64,000 nt of DNA from the NCBI GenBank assembly GCA_020744425.1, contig JAGMUV010000022.1, positions 1,178,001-1,242,000 of the forward strand, given 5' to 3'. Below the pieces are notes generated by a model that saw nothing but the letters and a program-made list of their open reading frames with translations, was not told where the DNA came from and made no database searches. The stretch is from Dactylonectria macrodidyma (Eukaryota > Ascomycota > Sordariomycetes > Hypocreales > Nectriaceae). Both the position numbers and the translations under genes were made by a program. Of this stretch, positions 1-12,238 are shown in pieces; position 1 is the stretch's first letter, and each line of letters begins with the position of its first letter.

Positions 1-1178
1 ACATCGGCGAGCGTCTGCCGACGCCGCCCAAGTTCTCCCGCTTCGTTCAGCACATGATGAACACCCGCAAGGACGGTTACAAGTTCTGGCGCTCCGTTCT
101 ACAGAACTCCTCGATGACGTTCATGAAAGGCGCTGACGGCACTGGCCTTCATCGCCAAGACGCGAGGCAGGAACGTCCGAACGGCACCTGGTTGTCGGAA
201 AAGATCATCAAGGCGCCGTTCCAGGCCAACGCGGACGGCATCACACCGGCAACTGTGTTCACTACGGCGTGCGCTCTCATGTTGGGCAAGGAAATAGGAA
301 CCAAGGACGTCGTCTTTGGTCGCGTCGTGTCTGGGCGGCAGTGCTTGCCGATCAGCAGCCAACACATCGTCGGCCCTTGCTCAAACGCCGTGCCGGTACG
401 GGTCTCCCTAGACGCGGCCACCAAGCCGAGAGGACTGCTCCGCAAGGTGCAGGAACAATATGTCAACAGCTTACCATTTGAGACGCTGGGACTTGACGAC
501 ATCAGAGAGAACTGCACGGATTGGCCGGAGACGGTAGACAACTTTAGCTGCTACTCGGCATATCAAAACTTTGATATGCATCCCCATAGCGGAGGCGACG
601 ACCAGCGGATCCAGCTGGGCTATCTCGAGCGAGAGGCTCACCCACGGGAAGCCAGCAAAGAGAGCCCCACTCTGGACAGACAAACGGTGGACGACGTATC
701 CATGCACGACTTGGACATCGTAGGAATACCTGATGCCGATGGAATTCACCTGCGGGTTGTTATCGGCGTGAACCGGCGACTCTGCGACGAGACAACAGTC
801 GACCACATGCTGCTCGATCTCTGCGACAAGATTCAGACGTTGGGCTCGATCTTACAGGATCCGCTGCCTGAGACATCCAACGGAGACGCGAAGCAGACAT
901 CCAACGGAGACGCGAAGCACACATCGAATGGAAACGGGAAGCACACATCGAATGGAAACGGGAAGCACACATCCAACGGAAACTCGCATCACACATCCAA
1001 CGGCAACGCGAAGCATACATCCAATGGAGACGAGGCGGAAGAGATTGTGAGGGCGATGATGCCTCAAGCATCGCACAAATCTGGTGACTCCATGCTCGCA
1101 AATGACAAGCTCCGCCTAGACGGCGGGAAAGAGCAAGAGCTCCATGCCTCAAGCCATTGGAGCAGGTCAGGAAACTGA
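1..1178 (+). CDS. NRPS C-terminal condensation domain (5' partial)
   Basis: The reading frame is open from the window edge (frame of position 3) and ends at TGA 1176-1178, so this is the 3' end of a larger gene. The visible protein matches the back half of a non-ribosomal peptide synthetase condensation domain: a GRVVSGRQ-type segment around residue 100 of the visible part, then VGPCSNAVPVRV, both typical of this fold's C-lobe, followed by the SYQNF/SAYQNF-like region. Terminal condensation-like domains in fungal NRPSs often release or cyclise the product; that role is inferred here. After the domain comes a hydrophilic linker of seven TSNGxxKH octapeptides, then about 45 unrecognised residues. 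No thiolation motif is visible after the linker, so either the protein ends here or the tail is shifted or truncated. The product cannot be predicted. Confidence 0.75.
   Translation, partial: IGERLPTPPKFSRFVQHMMNTRKDGYKFWRSVLQNSSMTFMKGADGTGLHRQDARQERPNGTWLSEKIIKAPFQANADGITPATVFTTACALMLGKEIGTKDVVFGRVVSGRQCLPISSQHIVGPCSNAVPVRVSLDAATKPRGLLRKVQEQYVNSLPFETLGLDDIRENCTDWPETVDNFSCYSAYQNFDMHPHSGGDDQRIQLGYLEREAHPREASKESPTLDRQTVDDVSMHDLDIVGIPDADGIHLRVVIGVNRRLCDETTVDHMLLDLCDKIQTLGSILQDPLPETSNGDAKQTSNGDAKHTSNGNGKHTSNGNGKHTSNGNSHHTSNGNAKHTSNGDEAEEIVRAMMPQASHKSGDSMLANDKLRLDGGKEQELHASSHWSRSGN
873..1040 (+). repeat. 24-bp coding minisatellite, 7 copies
   Basis: Seven in-frame 24-bp units beginning ACATCCAACGGA or a close variant lie head to tail inside the NRPS tail and encode TSNG-(D/N)-(A/G)-K-H octapeptides. 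Units 3 and 4 are identical. Others differ by a few bases, mostly at third positions. Such arrays usually vary in copy number between strains. Confidence 0.95.
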
Positions 1179-1438
1179 GATCGACTATATCAACGGATAT
1201 CTCGTCAAACAAGCCAAATGACTTGCCATCTCTTCCACTCACCACAAACGATGGAATTGCGTCGGCATCTCGTCTCCTAGGCTCACAGCCGATGATGATA
1301 GATGTCAAATCGGCTAGCACAAATAGTCTGGAAATGTGGCAGGCCTCACAGGGTACTACTTTTGGCGGAAGCGCGATGCGTGTTTGGGATTTTCCTTTTC
1401 TACATTTGGGCGTTCATGCTTTGGTAGTCCTTTGCTGA

Positions 1439-3270
1439 TCTTCGCCGGTTTTCTTTATGCACATAGTCATTGTTTTCCTTTCCTCTCCTTCGTTCTCGCT
1501 ATTTACCCGTCTTATTCGGTTTTACTTCTGGATGGGGAGTTTGGCGTAATCTATAACTAGCTCTGATCTCACTCAATTCTCGTGAGCGGATAAGCAATGG
1601 AACTCAATTTGTCAACGCTGGCGACGTATCTTGTCCTCATCCGTCGTGCCGTCCTGCATCCCCAAGACTGCTACAGGATTTGTCATGAACTTTCGCCTGG
1701 TGGCCCTCCGCCCTCTACGCTGTGAAATTGACTCAATTTGGCAAAAGACAGGCGAGCTGCAGCCGAAAATGACAAGTCACCCTTTCCCCCGTATCCGTCC
1801 TATGGAGCCGTACCCGGACAGGTGTTCCCAATCGGTTTTGCTATTGGGGTAGGAACTGAGTTGGCTATTGAGCCCCTCCACCATGACCATGATTCCGTAC
1901 GCCAGACTAAGAGCACCAGCATGCGACAAAGCGACCGCCTGGGAGAGTCGGCCGCCCCTTGCTCTACTTAGAATCGCTACCAGACCACCAAAAGATGACG
2001 TAAGACATACTCTCATCGATGTGACTTTACAATGTCGCCATCCAGGTGGCCATAGAGGAACGTGGAAAGTCATTGGTTAGAAACTACTGGCGGAGATGTG
2101 CTTGCTAGGGATCAGTCTTACCACAGGAGGTTACAGTGAAGATGTTGCAACGAAGATGAGCAATTTCGTGTCCTTCCCAGCCCAATCCGCTATCGCCCCC
2201 TGCCCCCCTACGGTAGTTCCTTGCCGGTAGCATCACTATAGATCCACCGCGGAGACCCGTCGTGCAACCGATGTTACATACAACAGTCGCTCGTCGACGC
2301 ATGTTGATGACAACAGCATGCGATGTAACAGACCCCCCATATCGGAACCAACTTCAGGCTGATCTAGATGCAGGATGATTCAGACTCGGAATGACACGCA
2401 AATTAGAAGCTCCTTGGCAGCCAGAGGCCACAATCAGGCAGAAGGGCGGCGAATAAAAATATCCTAGCCAGTATCCTAGCCAGGAGGGTCGACGATGGGG
2501 ATCAGGGTGGAATGGCATGCGCCGCATGCGCCGTTCTGGGCATTACAATCCAAAAGGTCTTTCACTGCAGCGTGGGATCCTCGAGTTGCCTATTGACCAC
2601 AATGGCTTCAATACCGGGGCATGAACCCCACACACACAAACCCTTGCCTGCAGGCGCCACAGCGGCCCGCTCCACTAGGCCAGTTGTTAATCGTTCGGGC
2701 TGAGCAGCCGGAGCGGCTGAGTTGGGCTTGAGCTCCATCTCTAGGGTCTACCAACGTTCCTACAGCGAAGTCTACAAGTGTTTTCCGTGGTATGCGGCAG
2801 CCGACTCTCGGCTCAACCTTCTGTCGCCCATGCCGTGATTCGGTCATTCCGCAGCGAAGGATCAGGACTGCCAGGACCCCTGTCGCTCCAAATGGCGCTG
2901 CCGTATCGCCTAAGCACAAGGTGGAGTGGGTGGTAACCATTATCAAGGCCCAAGTTACAACGCTGACTGCTGGCCGTTGCTACACAATTGTCCAAATGTC
3001 TAAGATTGTATGTTATACAGTGCCGTCTATGAATGTAGCATACTAGTTGGTGGATGGGACGGGGAGACCCTCCCAGCCGGGGTTGGATGTACAGAATAAT
3101 TATATGCGGGGCAATCTTTCCCCTCAATGACCCGCTGCATGGTCATGACCGGTCTAGGCCCCCTACAGGACCTATGCCTTGGCCATGGCACAAAGTTTCG
3201 ATGATCGCAAGGACCGTGTCCAATCCGTTTTCCTGCCTGGACGGGTTAGCCCTTGCTAGTAGGGCAGTTG
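1439..3270. other. intergenic, no gene recognised
   Basis: Only short overlapping frames on both strands, none with a recognisable domain, signal peptide or intron-supported extension. It probably contains the 3' flanks of the convergent NRPS and bZIP genes. Confidence 0.5.
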
Positions 3271-4595
3271 TCAGGGCCCAAAGGTTTGGAAGCTGTGAAA
3301 CCCAGTCCGATTAGTGGCAAGCTTCTGCGGCCAATCGACTGCGGCACTTACATCGTTTTGCACTTGTTGACTCCTCATCATCACGTTGTCCGTGCTCTCA
3401 ATGCGGGCCTTTCCCATGTCGTTGTTTGCGGATTTATTGCCATCGGCACCCAGTTTCTGCTGCGTGATGAATGTGTTCAGCTCCTGAACGAGAAGTTCTT
3501 CGGCGCCCACGGTAATCTGCTCCTGGAACCCCCTCCGCTCCCATTCGCTCCAGCCCTTGGCGGCGCTTTGAAGGGTGTTCAGGAGTCGAGGCAGTCGCCG
3601 GTTGCGGCTCAGTCTCTGCTCCTGGTAGAGCGCTGGCATGTTTTCAAACGTTTCCGTGTAATATGCCGCGACGGCCTCGTCCAAAGTTTCAAACCCCACG
3701 GCTGCGGCCTGCTCCATGACATAACGCACACGGCCCTGGGACGATTCAGGCGTATTTGCATGCACCCCACTGTCTCCTTGCGCCACTCTAGCATGTTCTG
3801 GGGAGAGTCGTGATTGCGTCCCATTGTCGGCGTGCAAGCCTTGCAGATTCTGTGCCGAACAGAACGGGTCCTCCATTGTGAATCCCGTCAGTATATCAGA
3901 AGCTAAACATGACGGTCCCGGAGTCAGTGGTTCTTGCGGGTCGTACGCGCCGGGCAGCGTGTTCCACGAGGAGAATGGTGTGGTGTACGTGTAGGTTGCG
4001 GGTGACTGAAGCGAATTGAGGAAGGCATCTTCGTCTGGGACTCGAGTCCTAAAGGGCGTACAATCTGAAACAAAGTGCTTTGGCGGTGCTAACATAAAAA
4101 ACCAACTATATAAGCACATGCCTTGTTGTTCATATAGAGCTGCTTACTCATGAAGAAGTCGGCAGCCAAGCCGGGATCATTTTGCATCGCCGGCGCGGGG
4201 AATATCGAGTTCCCTGCTGTAGAGGTTGTAGTCGGTGACAGGGTCGTGTTCTGTGGTTGGGCTTTGATGGTTTCTTCAACGTATTGCTGATGGACCTTTA
4301 CTTTCTCCTGAAGCTTTTGGAGCTTGGCCTTAGAATGCTGGCCTGAACACGAAACACCGTTAGCCACTTGAGTTGCTTTGCGTCAACCTAGACAATGCGG
4401 TAGTGTTCTACACGTACCATAGACCTTCCGGCCGAGAGCATCTTGTTCCCTCTTTCTTGACGCGACTCCTGAGCTCGATGGTCGACGAGGGCAGTGGACG
4501 TCAGTTGCAGGGCTCGTTTCTGCGGTCTCGCTGCTCTGGCAACTCGTTGCAGTATCGCTCTCGATGGAAGACATGGTTCGACAATGCACTTTCAC
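3271..4595 (-). CDS. bZIP-type transcription factor, three exons
   Basis: The proposed CDS is complement(3271..4088, 4148..4342, 4418..4595), 396 aa. Intron 1 (4343-4417) is GTACGT...TTCAG with a GCTAAC branch site; intron 2 (4089-4147) is GTAAGC...GTTAG. Phases join correctly. The joined N-terminus carries a basic segment SRKREQD...GRKVYGQHSK followed by a short leucine-zipper-like helix (KLQKLQEKV). The C-terminal 250 residues contain a block of the kind found in fungal bZIP proteins (GFETLDEAVAAYYTETF, then QRLSRNRRLP and WERRGFQEQI). The basic region is atypical: Asp stands where the usual invariant Asn would be. The protein probably acts in the nucleus. Its position between an NRPS and an exporter makes a pathway-specific regulator plausible but unproven. 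An ATG seven codons downstream is an alternative start. Confidence 0.72.
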
Positions 4596-7424
4596 GCTGC
4601 TTCTTCTTCTTCAGCATCGCGGGCTGATAGGGTCGGGGGAGGGCCGACAACAGTTTAATAGATGCGATGGGATATTCGCCCATGTGGAGACCCGATGCAT
4701 CTTGGGCAGGTGCAATGCGGTAGGAGGTCTGCCGCGATCAACATAAGTCCTTTCTGGCCGGTAAGGCAAAGGAACGAAGAGAGCAGGGTAGTACAAGGAC
4801 TGTGTGCATGGTGGCAGCCAAGATCATCCGATCTATGAGAGGGGTTCGCATGCAGATGATGAAGACTTGGCTCGCAGCCTGCTAGGCCAAGACACGAAGG
4901 ACGAATGTGCTTCAGCATTGCAAGGTGAGTGGGCCGAATTTTGCAAGGCATCTTCCAAGGGCGAGCGTGTAAATAACGGATGAAAGTTAGATGCAACATG
5001 AGTTACGAGCATATCAAAATCGGACCTATACACCATCGACCCACGATTAGAGTTCGTTGACTAAGGCGTATGTGAGGCCTTTGGCCCAGGAAGCTCTGCT
5101 TGACTCAGGAAACAGGCAATCAGGAAATAGTTGATTTACGGGAAGGAGGCAAGCCGGTCAAGGTACTTTTGTTCAATCATATGTTGCGTACACGCCCACT
5201 GTCGTCTTACCCCATGCTGCTCCGTAAGCACCCTCGTTTCCTTCCGCCTTCGGTCGTTGCATCCGACGACGTACATGTCCAATAAAGTTCAGGCACAGAG
5301 TACCGGCGCTAGTACACCTGCATTAAGTAGATATAGTCTGTCTGCCGCTGAGCCTTACGATGTGGTTCATTCTCGGTGTGAAGTGCTGAGTAAGATGCCA
5401 GCCTAGTTGACTTGAATAAGTGTGGCGGAATAGAACGCCGTCGCCGATCGTTTGAATATTTTGACCTCTCTCACTCAAGACATGCGCAAATAGAGCCTCA
5501 ACTTTAATACAGCCTAGCCAATACAGCCTAGCCAGCACAGCCTAGCCGGTGAGTCGAGCGACCGCCTGAGGAAGCCAAGGGCAGATGCAATGCATTGCGG
5601 TGGATAACGCAATACGTCCGCAGGACAACCCGCCATGGTGCAGGGAGTACCCTGGCAGACCGTTTCCTCATGGAAAGCCGAGCAAGGTGTCATAGAAAAG
5701 TGGGTTGGCCAGTTGTGATGGCACCTCATTTCCTCCACCAATCATGCCAACGTTTTCCGTCTCGTCTAGGACTCAGTGCGGAGTTGTCAATCACTACATG
5801 TAACAATTCATCAATGCTCGAAAAGTAGGAGCCCTTTGTTGTCGTGAAACTGCCCGGAGCCCTCGAAGGCAACATTGTCATTCATCTGCCCGAAGCTGCC
5901 GCGTTGTCTGGTGTTCTCGCACCCTCTTCAGCGACTTATGTAGCGGGCAAGACACGTGCTGAGACCTTGGGCCTGATTCTGCCATACAAAAGAAGGAGAA
6001 AGTGAGCGGATCTTGGCGTCCGTGTGAACCACTGCATCGTCGTGGTGTGGTCTTGAAACTGAGCTGTTGCTGCTTGCACCGGCCGGGTGGAGAGGCTTCC
6101 GGACGCCGAGAGGCGACAGCAATAGGTCCGAGACCTCGAAGTCTGTTGACGGCCCGAGATCAAGGGGCTTCTGACTTGGGCCGAATTTAAGCCACAGTGC
6201 CAGGATGTAGTGTCCGGCTAGAAAGCATTAAGTCCAGAAGCTGTTGTGGGAATTCACGTGGCGTGGTGGGGAGAACAAAGATCCCATGCAGGTAGATCAG
6301 TGTAGTACATATTATTCAAGAAATCCCTATAGTACCGTGACATTGGATCCATATATTCTTCAACAAAGGGTTCCGATCTAATTGTCGATCTGTCGATATG
6401 AACCAAGATACTTGGCGATGAAGAGTTTGTGACACGCAGGTTCATTTAAGCTCTCATGCCCCGCCAAGTCTTGAGTTACATTGTATATTGAATCATGCAA
6501 GCTGTTGCGTCATGCGGCCGTCGACGTTGTCGTTTGTAACGAGTTCGTTCTTGGACAGCCTGCGTAAGTGCTGCGATGTGATCAAAATCTAGAGGTGGAT
6601 AGAGTGAACTAGAGGGCTGATAAGTCGTGCGATGAAAGTGTCGAGTCGATTTTTGAGCCATGTAAGCGACGCGGCGCGGTGGCCAATTCATGATCATGCC
6701 CAATGTATCTCGGTCCTTACCCTGTTTAGTACCATGAGATCATGTTGATTGAAACTACGAGGACGTATAGCGATGGTGGGGTTGTTAGAAGAAGAAAGGG
6801 AGGAATATGGATGTCGCTATACAGTAATGAATCCATGGGCACACTAACCCGGTTTTGCGATATGAAGGTGAATAGAGGAATGCTTGACAGGGCCTTTTGC
6901 ACTAGATCGATGAGAGGTTAGGCCCGGAGTAAAGATCCTTCCCGTCTGCTACTGCTAGTTAGTGCCCCACTACTCGTAAGACGACAGAACTCATGATTGG
7001 CTCTTGGCGTATGCGCATCTCGTTCTCACGTATACCAGTAAGACCGGTATTGCGGTCAGTCTTTGCACCGGGCACTCCGGTCGCATTCCACTCTGTCTGC
7101 GTGGCACCTCTCCTTCGGCCCCAGGTATATACTCCCCGCTCGCCCCAGGCAGCCTCTCTTTGTTGAAGGGTTCTTCCCATTTTCTTCCCAATTTTTCTCC
7201 TATGATATACATGGGAATGTTACAGATTATTTGTCCTGGCTGAGTTTCTCTCTCCCTTCTTGGTACCAAGATCGACCGGCGTAAATTCGCGACTTTCACT
7301 TTAGCCAAGGCCTTCCCCTTTCTTTTCAAAATCGTCAATCCCTCGCTTATTTTACAAGAGAGTGCATCTTCAGGTCAAGCCAGCTAAGCTACCAAAGGTG
7401 CTACAACTCTCGGCGCTTGCCATT
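4596..7424. other. intergenic; upstream regions of bZIP and ABC genes
   Basis: No supported gene in 2.8 kb between the divergently oriented bZIP regulator and ABC exporter. The last 300 bases before the exporter ATG are pyrimidine-rich on the + strand (around 7140-7340), as often seen in fungal promoters and leaders. No binding sites are called. Confidence 0.5.
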
Positions 7425-10400
7425 ATGGCTGCCGAAGAACCACAAACATCTCTAATGATGGAGAAGCCACCTCTCGGGATGGCCACCTCGGAAGGAGCGT
7501 CTGGCAAGGTGACCGAGGTCAGGAGGCGCCCCGAACGTGAACCTGGCCTCAAGGATTACATTCGTGTCTTTTCTTACGCCACGAAATGGGATATCGTTAT
7601 TTACTTCTTCGCGTCCATCGCCTCCATCGGCGCCGGGACTACACTACCCCTAATGAACATCGTATTCGGCAGCCTCGCTGGGCAGTTCACCGATTATTTC
7701 ATGGACCCCCCTCGCATGACCCGGCCCGAATTCGAGGTCTTGCTAGACCAGCTGTCTCTTTATATCTTGGGTCTGTTCCTTGGTCGCTTCATCCTCAACT
7801 GCATCAATAAGTTTTGCTTCCGTATGATCGGCATCCGACTCTCTTCCGCCATCCGCCTGCATTACATCCAGTCTCTCTTTGGCCAGTCCGTCCACGTGCT
7901 CGACTCAATGCCGTCCGGTTCTGCCGCGAGTGCCATCACTGGCACGGCAAACACCCTACAAATCGGCATCTCCGAGAAGCTCGGCACCTTCATGGAGTTC
8001 AACGGCACCATCTGGTGCGCTATCGTCGTCGCTTTTGTCTGGAGCTGGAAACTGACCCTGGTGACCTTCTCAATCGTTGTCTTTATCCTGCTTGTTGTCA
8101 GCATTTTCTTGCCCTTCATCATTCGGCTGCAGCATCAACAGGCTAAGGCCGAGGCCAAGGCCAATGGCGTTGCCAGCGAGTCTTTCAGCAGCATCCGTAT
8201 GCTGACCGCCTGCGGCGCGCAGAAAAGTATGAGCGCTCGCTATTCTCAATGGGTGGATGACGCCCGCATCAAGGGCCAGCAGATGGCACCTTTGCTCGCC
8301 CTTCAGTTTGGACTTGTCTTCTTTGGTACATACGCCGTCTTCGGCCTCAGCTTTTGGTTTGGTTCCAAGCAGTTCGCCGATGGCGAGATGACCAACCCTG
8401 GCACCACCATTGTCGTTCTCATGTCCGTCATGATGATCGTCATGTCTGTCGAGCGAATCGCGAACCCGCTCATGGCCGTCTCCAGGGCCATGGTGGCCGC
8501 TTGCGAGTTCTTTGCCGTTATTGACGCTCCTAAGCCCGATACTGGCCACCTGATGGAGCCAGATGTCGCCGCAACCAATGACATCGTCTTCAAGGACGTC
8601 ACCTTTGCATACCCTAGCCGACCACACGTTAAGATCTTGGACTGTCTGAACCTCACCGTTGAGGCGGGCAAGAACACCGCAATTGTTGGCCCCTCCGGCT
8701 CTGGTAAGAGTACGATTGTCGGCCTGGTCGAGAGATGGTATGACCTGCGGGAGCAGTATGTCATTGAAAAGACGCTGGGGGTGGAGAAGATAAATGGGAC
8801 CGAGGAGAAGAACAAGGAAAAGCAAGAAGGTGTGATCGAACCGGTCGACAACGAGGAGAGTCAACCTGTCGTACCGCTATCGGGGAGCATCACCACCGGT
8901 GGAAAAGCGCTCACCGATATCGACCTCAAGTGGTGGCGCTCTCAAATCGGGCTTGTTCAGCAGGACCCATTCTTATTCAACGATACTATCTTCCGCAACG
9001 TCGCATACGGGTTGATCGGATCGGCGTTTGAAGACTCGTCCGAGGAGGAAAAGAGGGAGCTCGCCAAGGAGGCTTGCCACGAAGCTTTTGCCGACGAATT
9101 TATCGACCGCCTCCCAGACGGTTACGACACTGCTGTCGGCGATGGTGGCGCTAAGCTCTCTGGAGGCCAGCGCCAGCGGATCGCCATCGCCAGGAGCATT
9201 GTCAGGAAGCCCAAGATCATAATCCTCGACGAGGCCACCAGCGCCATTGATGTTCGTGGGGAGAAGATCGTGCAGGCTGCCCTCGACCGGGTTGCCAAGA
9301 ATAGAACCACGATCACAATTGCCCATCGTTTGTCGACCATCAAGAAGGCCGACAGAATCGTCGTCCTACGGAAAGGACAGGTCGTTGAGTCTGGGACGCA
9401 CGACAGTCTTCTCCAAAATGAATCCGGCGCGTATCACAGTCTCGTCCTCGCGCAGAAATTGTCACTTGGCCAGCCCACCGAGGCTGATGGTGTGACCAGT
9501 GGGGAAGATGCTTCGGATCAGGAAGTGGCCGTGGCGAAAACGAGGAGCGCCGACGTACCAGAGGACAGCGAAGAGAGGCGACAGACCCGCTCTAAAGGGC
9601 CAAACTTCTTCTACAGTTTCTTCAGGCTCCTCGCAGAGCAGAAAAACCGCTGGGTCTACCTTGTCATCGCCTTCTTCGCAGCCTGTTCTGCCGCCGGCAC
9701 TCCGCTGATGGCGTGGCTCTTTGCCCAGATTTTTCAGGTCTTTACCTTCGTCGATATAGATACGATCCGGTCGGATGGTCGGTTCTGGTCGCTTATGTGG
9801 GTTGTGCTCGCTGTGGGCGTCGGCCTTGGCTACTTCTTCCAGGGTGCCATCGCCGTCCATATGCAGCATAACATCAGCGCCATCTACAAGAAGGAATACT
9901 TCGAGTCCATCCTCTTTCAGAACACGGCTTTCTTCGACGACGACGAAAACTCCCACGGTACCCTTGTCGCGCGTGTCGCCGGCGATCCTAAGCAGCTTGA
10001 GGAGCTCTTGGGACTCAACATGGCATTCCTCCTCATGGCCGTGTTCAACATCGCGGGAGCCCTCGCTATCGCCTACGCTTTCGGGTGGAAACTGGCCCTA
10101 GTCGCCACGTTCGTTACGATGCCCGTCGGCCTGTTTGCCGGGTACTGGAGATTCAAGTATGAGCTCGAATTCGAGAAGATGAACGCTGCCGTGTTTGCCG
10201 AGAGCTCCAAGTTCGCCGCTGAGGCTATTGGTGCCTTTAGGACGGTCTCTTCCCTCACGATGGAGAATGTTATCCGCTCGCGGTATGACAAGTTGTTGCG
10301 GAGCCACGTATACGAGGCCTATAAGAAAGCCCGCTGGACCAGCGTGCTCTTCGGCTTTGCTGATAGCGTCAACTTAGGCTGTCAAGGTCTTATCTTTTGG

Positions 10401-11425
10401 TATGGTGGCCGACTTCTGGCCAGCCGTGAGTATGGCCTTGTCGACTTCTTTGTCTGCTTTATGGCCGTTGTCCAGGGCGCCGAGGCTGCTGGGCAGGGCC
10501 TCAGCTATGGTCCCAATGCCGCGCAGGCTTCAGCCGCCGCGAATCGCATCATCAGTCTGCGTAACCCGACCAGACAAGACAGCCACATTACGACGGATCA
10601 AATCCCTGACACGGAAGGCGGCATCAAGATCGAGCTGAAGAATGCTCACTTCCGCTACCCCACCCGCGACACTCCTGTCTTCACGGGCATTGACTTGACT
10701 ATCAACAAGGGTCAGTTTGCGGCTCTCGTAGGTCCTTCAGGGTGTGGAAAGACGTCTGTCATCTCCCTCCTGGAGCGCTTCTATAGCCTTGATAAAGGCG
10801 ATATTCTCTGCAACGGCAAGAGCATCTATAGCCTCGATGCCAACCAGTATCGTAAGAACATGTCTCTCGTCGCCCAAGAGCCGTACATGTTCCAAGGCAC
10901 AATTCGCGAGAACATTTGCCTCGGTGTTGATGCAGAGACCATCTCGGACGAGCGATTGCACCAGATCTGCCGCGATGCCTCTATCCACGATTTTATCGTG
11001 TCCCTGCCCGACGGATATAATACCGATATCGGCTCTAAAGGTTTCTCTCTATCCGGCGGTCAGAAACAGCGCATCTCCATCGCACGCGCTCTTATACGCG
11101 ACCCCAAAATCCTCCTGCTAGACGAGGCGACGTCATCGCTCGACTCAGAGTCGGAAAAGCTGGTCCAGGCAGCGTTCGAGCGCGCTAGCAAGGGCCGTAC
11201 CATGATATGTGTCGCGCATCGGCTAGCAACGGTCCAGAACGCCGACATCATCTTTGTCCTCGGCGAGGGCAAGGTGCTAGAGAAGGGCAATCACCATGAG
11301 TTGTTGAAGATGCAAGGCGTGTACTGGCACATGGTGAGTTTGACGCTGAGACGCACGCTACGCCATCCCCGTACCCATCGCTAACTCGAGTGAAACAGTG
11401 CCAAAGCCAGGCTCTCGATAGGTAG
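7425..11425 (+). CDS. ABCB multidrug (P-glycoprotein-type) exporter
   Basis: CDS join(7425..11333, 11399..11425), 1311 aa. The first ATG of the frame is 7425; the open frame upstream of it contains only GTG. Full-size TMD-NBD-TMD-NBD exporter: Walker A GPSGSGKST at about residue 422, signature LSGGQ about 578, Walker B IIILDEATSA and an AHRLST H-loop in the first half; Walker A GPSGCGKTS about 1103, signature LSGGQ about 1209, Walker B LLLDEATSS and AHRLAT in the second. NBD1 has an acidic insertion of about 50 residues between the Walker A helix and the Q-loop. The 65-bp intron 11334-11398 (GTGAGT, branch GCTAAC, CAG) changes the tail from an arginine-rich read-through to MCQSQALDR, the usual fungal ABCB ending. 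It should be an ATP-driven plasma-membrane efflux pump; export of the neighbouring NRPS product is inference. Confidence 0.93.
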
Positions 11426-11957
11426 AGAGGTTAGAGGTTATCAGCTCATAAAATAGGAGCCGGCCCTCGGGCTTCGGGGTTCGCTTGTGTTTAGGAACTT
11501 GTCGGAAAGCTAGCGTGGTACTTAGATGACTTGATCGTGTGTATTGGTCTGTGTGTGTGTGGCCGGGAGGTCTTCCCTGACCTCAAGGGGCGGGGGCCAT
11601 AGTGAACAGATACACAATACACACACATGTTCAAGGTCATCAATTGGTCATCCGAGCTATCCAACATGTAAAGAGGGCTTCTTTAGTATAAGAGTTAGGG
11701 CCGAAGGAGCTGTGGTCTTATTAGATAAGAGGCCACGTGACCTAGGCTAGACTAGCTCTTCGGCGAGGGCTCACTGAGCACTCGCCAAGTGAACGCTTAC
11801 ATACCACCCTATACCTGCCTTCAGATCTCGTGTAACACCTTAACAGACCAACCCTTACATTTAGCTACTTAGGATAGTACTAAGAGCTCTGCTTCTATAA
11901 TTAATATTATAACTGTATTCTATTTATTCACTCTCTATAATATAATCCTTTTGAATA
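11426..11957. other. intergenic 3' flank of exporter
   Basis: No gene seen. Composition becomes AT-rich after about 11870, leading into the transposon stack that starts at 11958. Confidence 0.5.
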
Positions 11958-11977
11958 ACGTACATGATAAGCTTGCG

Positions 11978-12172
11978 TGTGACGGGAGCGTCTGGAGTGC
12001 TGGACCCAGGGTGGGGTCGATATGTAACTAGGACGCACGGGGCAGGCCACAGGGACTATCAACGCGTCTACGCGTCTACGCGCCTGCCCGCTTTCTCTCT
12101 TTCCTCTTCATCGTAGTATTCTCGCAATACAGTGGCATTACCTCTTGAGTTGATCTCATCTGGCCCGTGACA
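11978..12172. mobile_element. solo LTR, family 1 (copy 1)
   Basis: 195-bp sequence with ends TGTGACGGG and CCCGTGACA (TG...CA), flanked by a perfect 5-bp duplication TTGCG (11973-11977 and 12173-12177). Near-identical copies lie at 40146-40338 and, reversed, at 47968-48162. TG/CA ends with 5-bp duplications fit solo LTRs of a Ty1- or Ty3-type retrotransposon. Because the inverted ends are unusually long (9 bp), a small TIR element is the alternative. It splits the left terminus of element A. Confidence 0.78.
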
Positions 12173-12238
12173 TTGCGTGACAAAAATCCCTTCACCTACA
12201 TCTTCTCCATTTAATCAATTAATTCTCAACCACGAAAT

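Noticed and set aside
760..1320. Long minus-strand frame with RWMCASRF-type repeats
   Set aside because: It is the antisense reading of the coding minisatellite in the NRPS tail.
1157..1438. Frame overlapping the end of the NRPS tail as a possible extra exon
   Set aside because: No NRPS motif and no convincing splice pair linking it.
8070..8864. 264-codon minus-strand frame
   Set aside because: Antisense shadow of the ABC exporter; no domain of its own.
11978..12172. MITE interpretation of the 195-bp repeat
   Set aside because: TG...CA ends and 5-bp duplications favour a solo LTR; kept as an alternative because of the 9-bp inverted termini.
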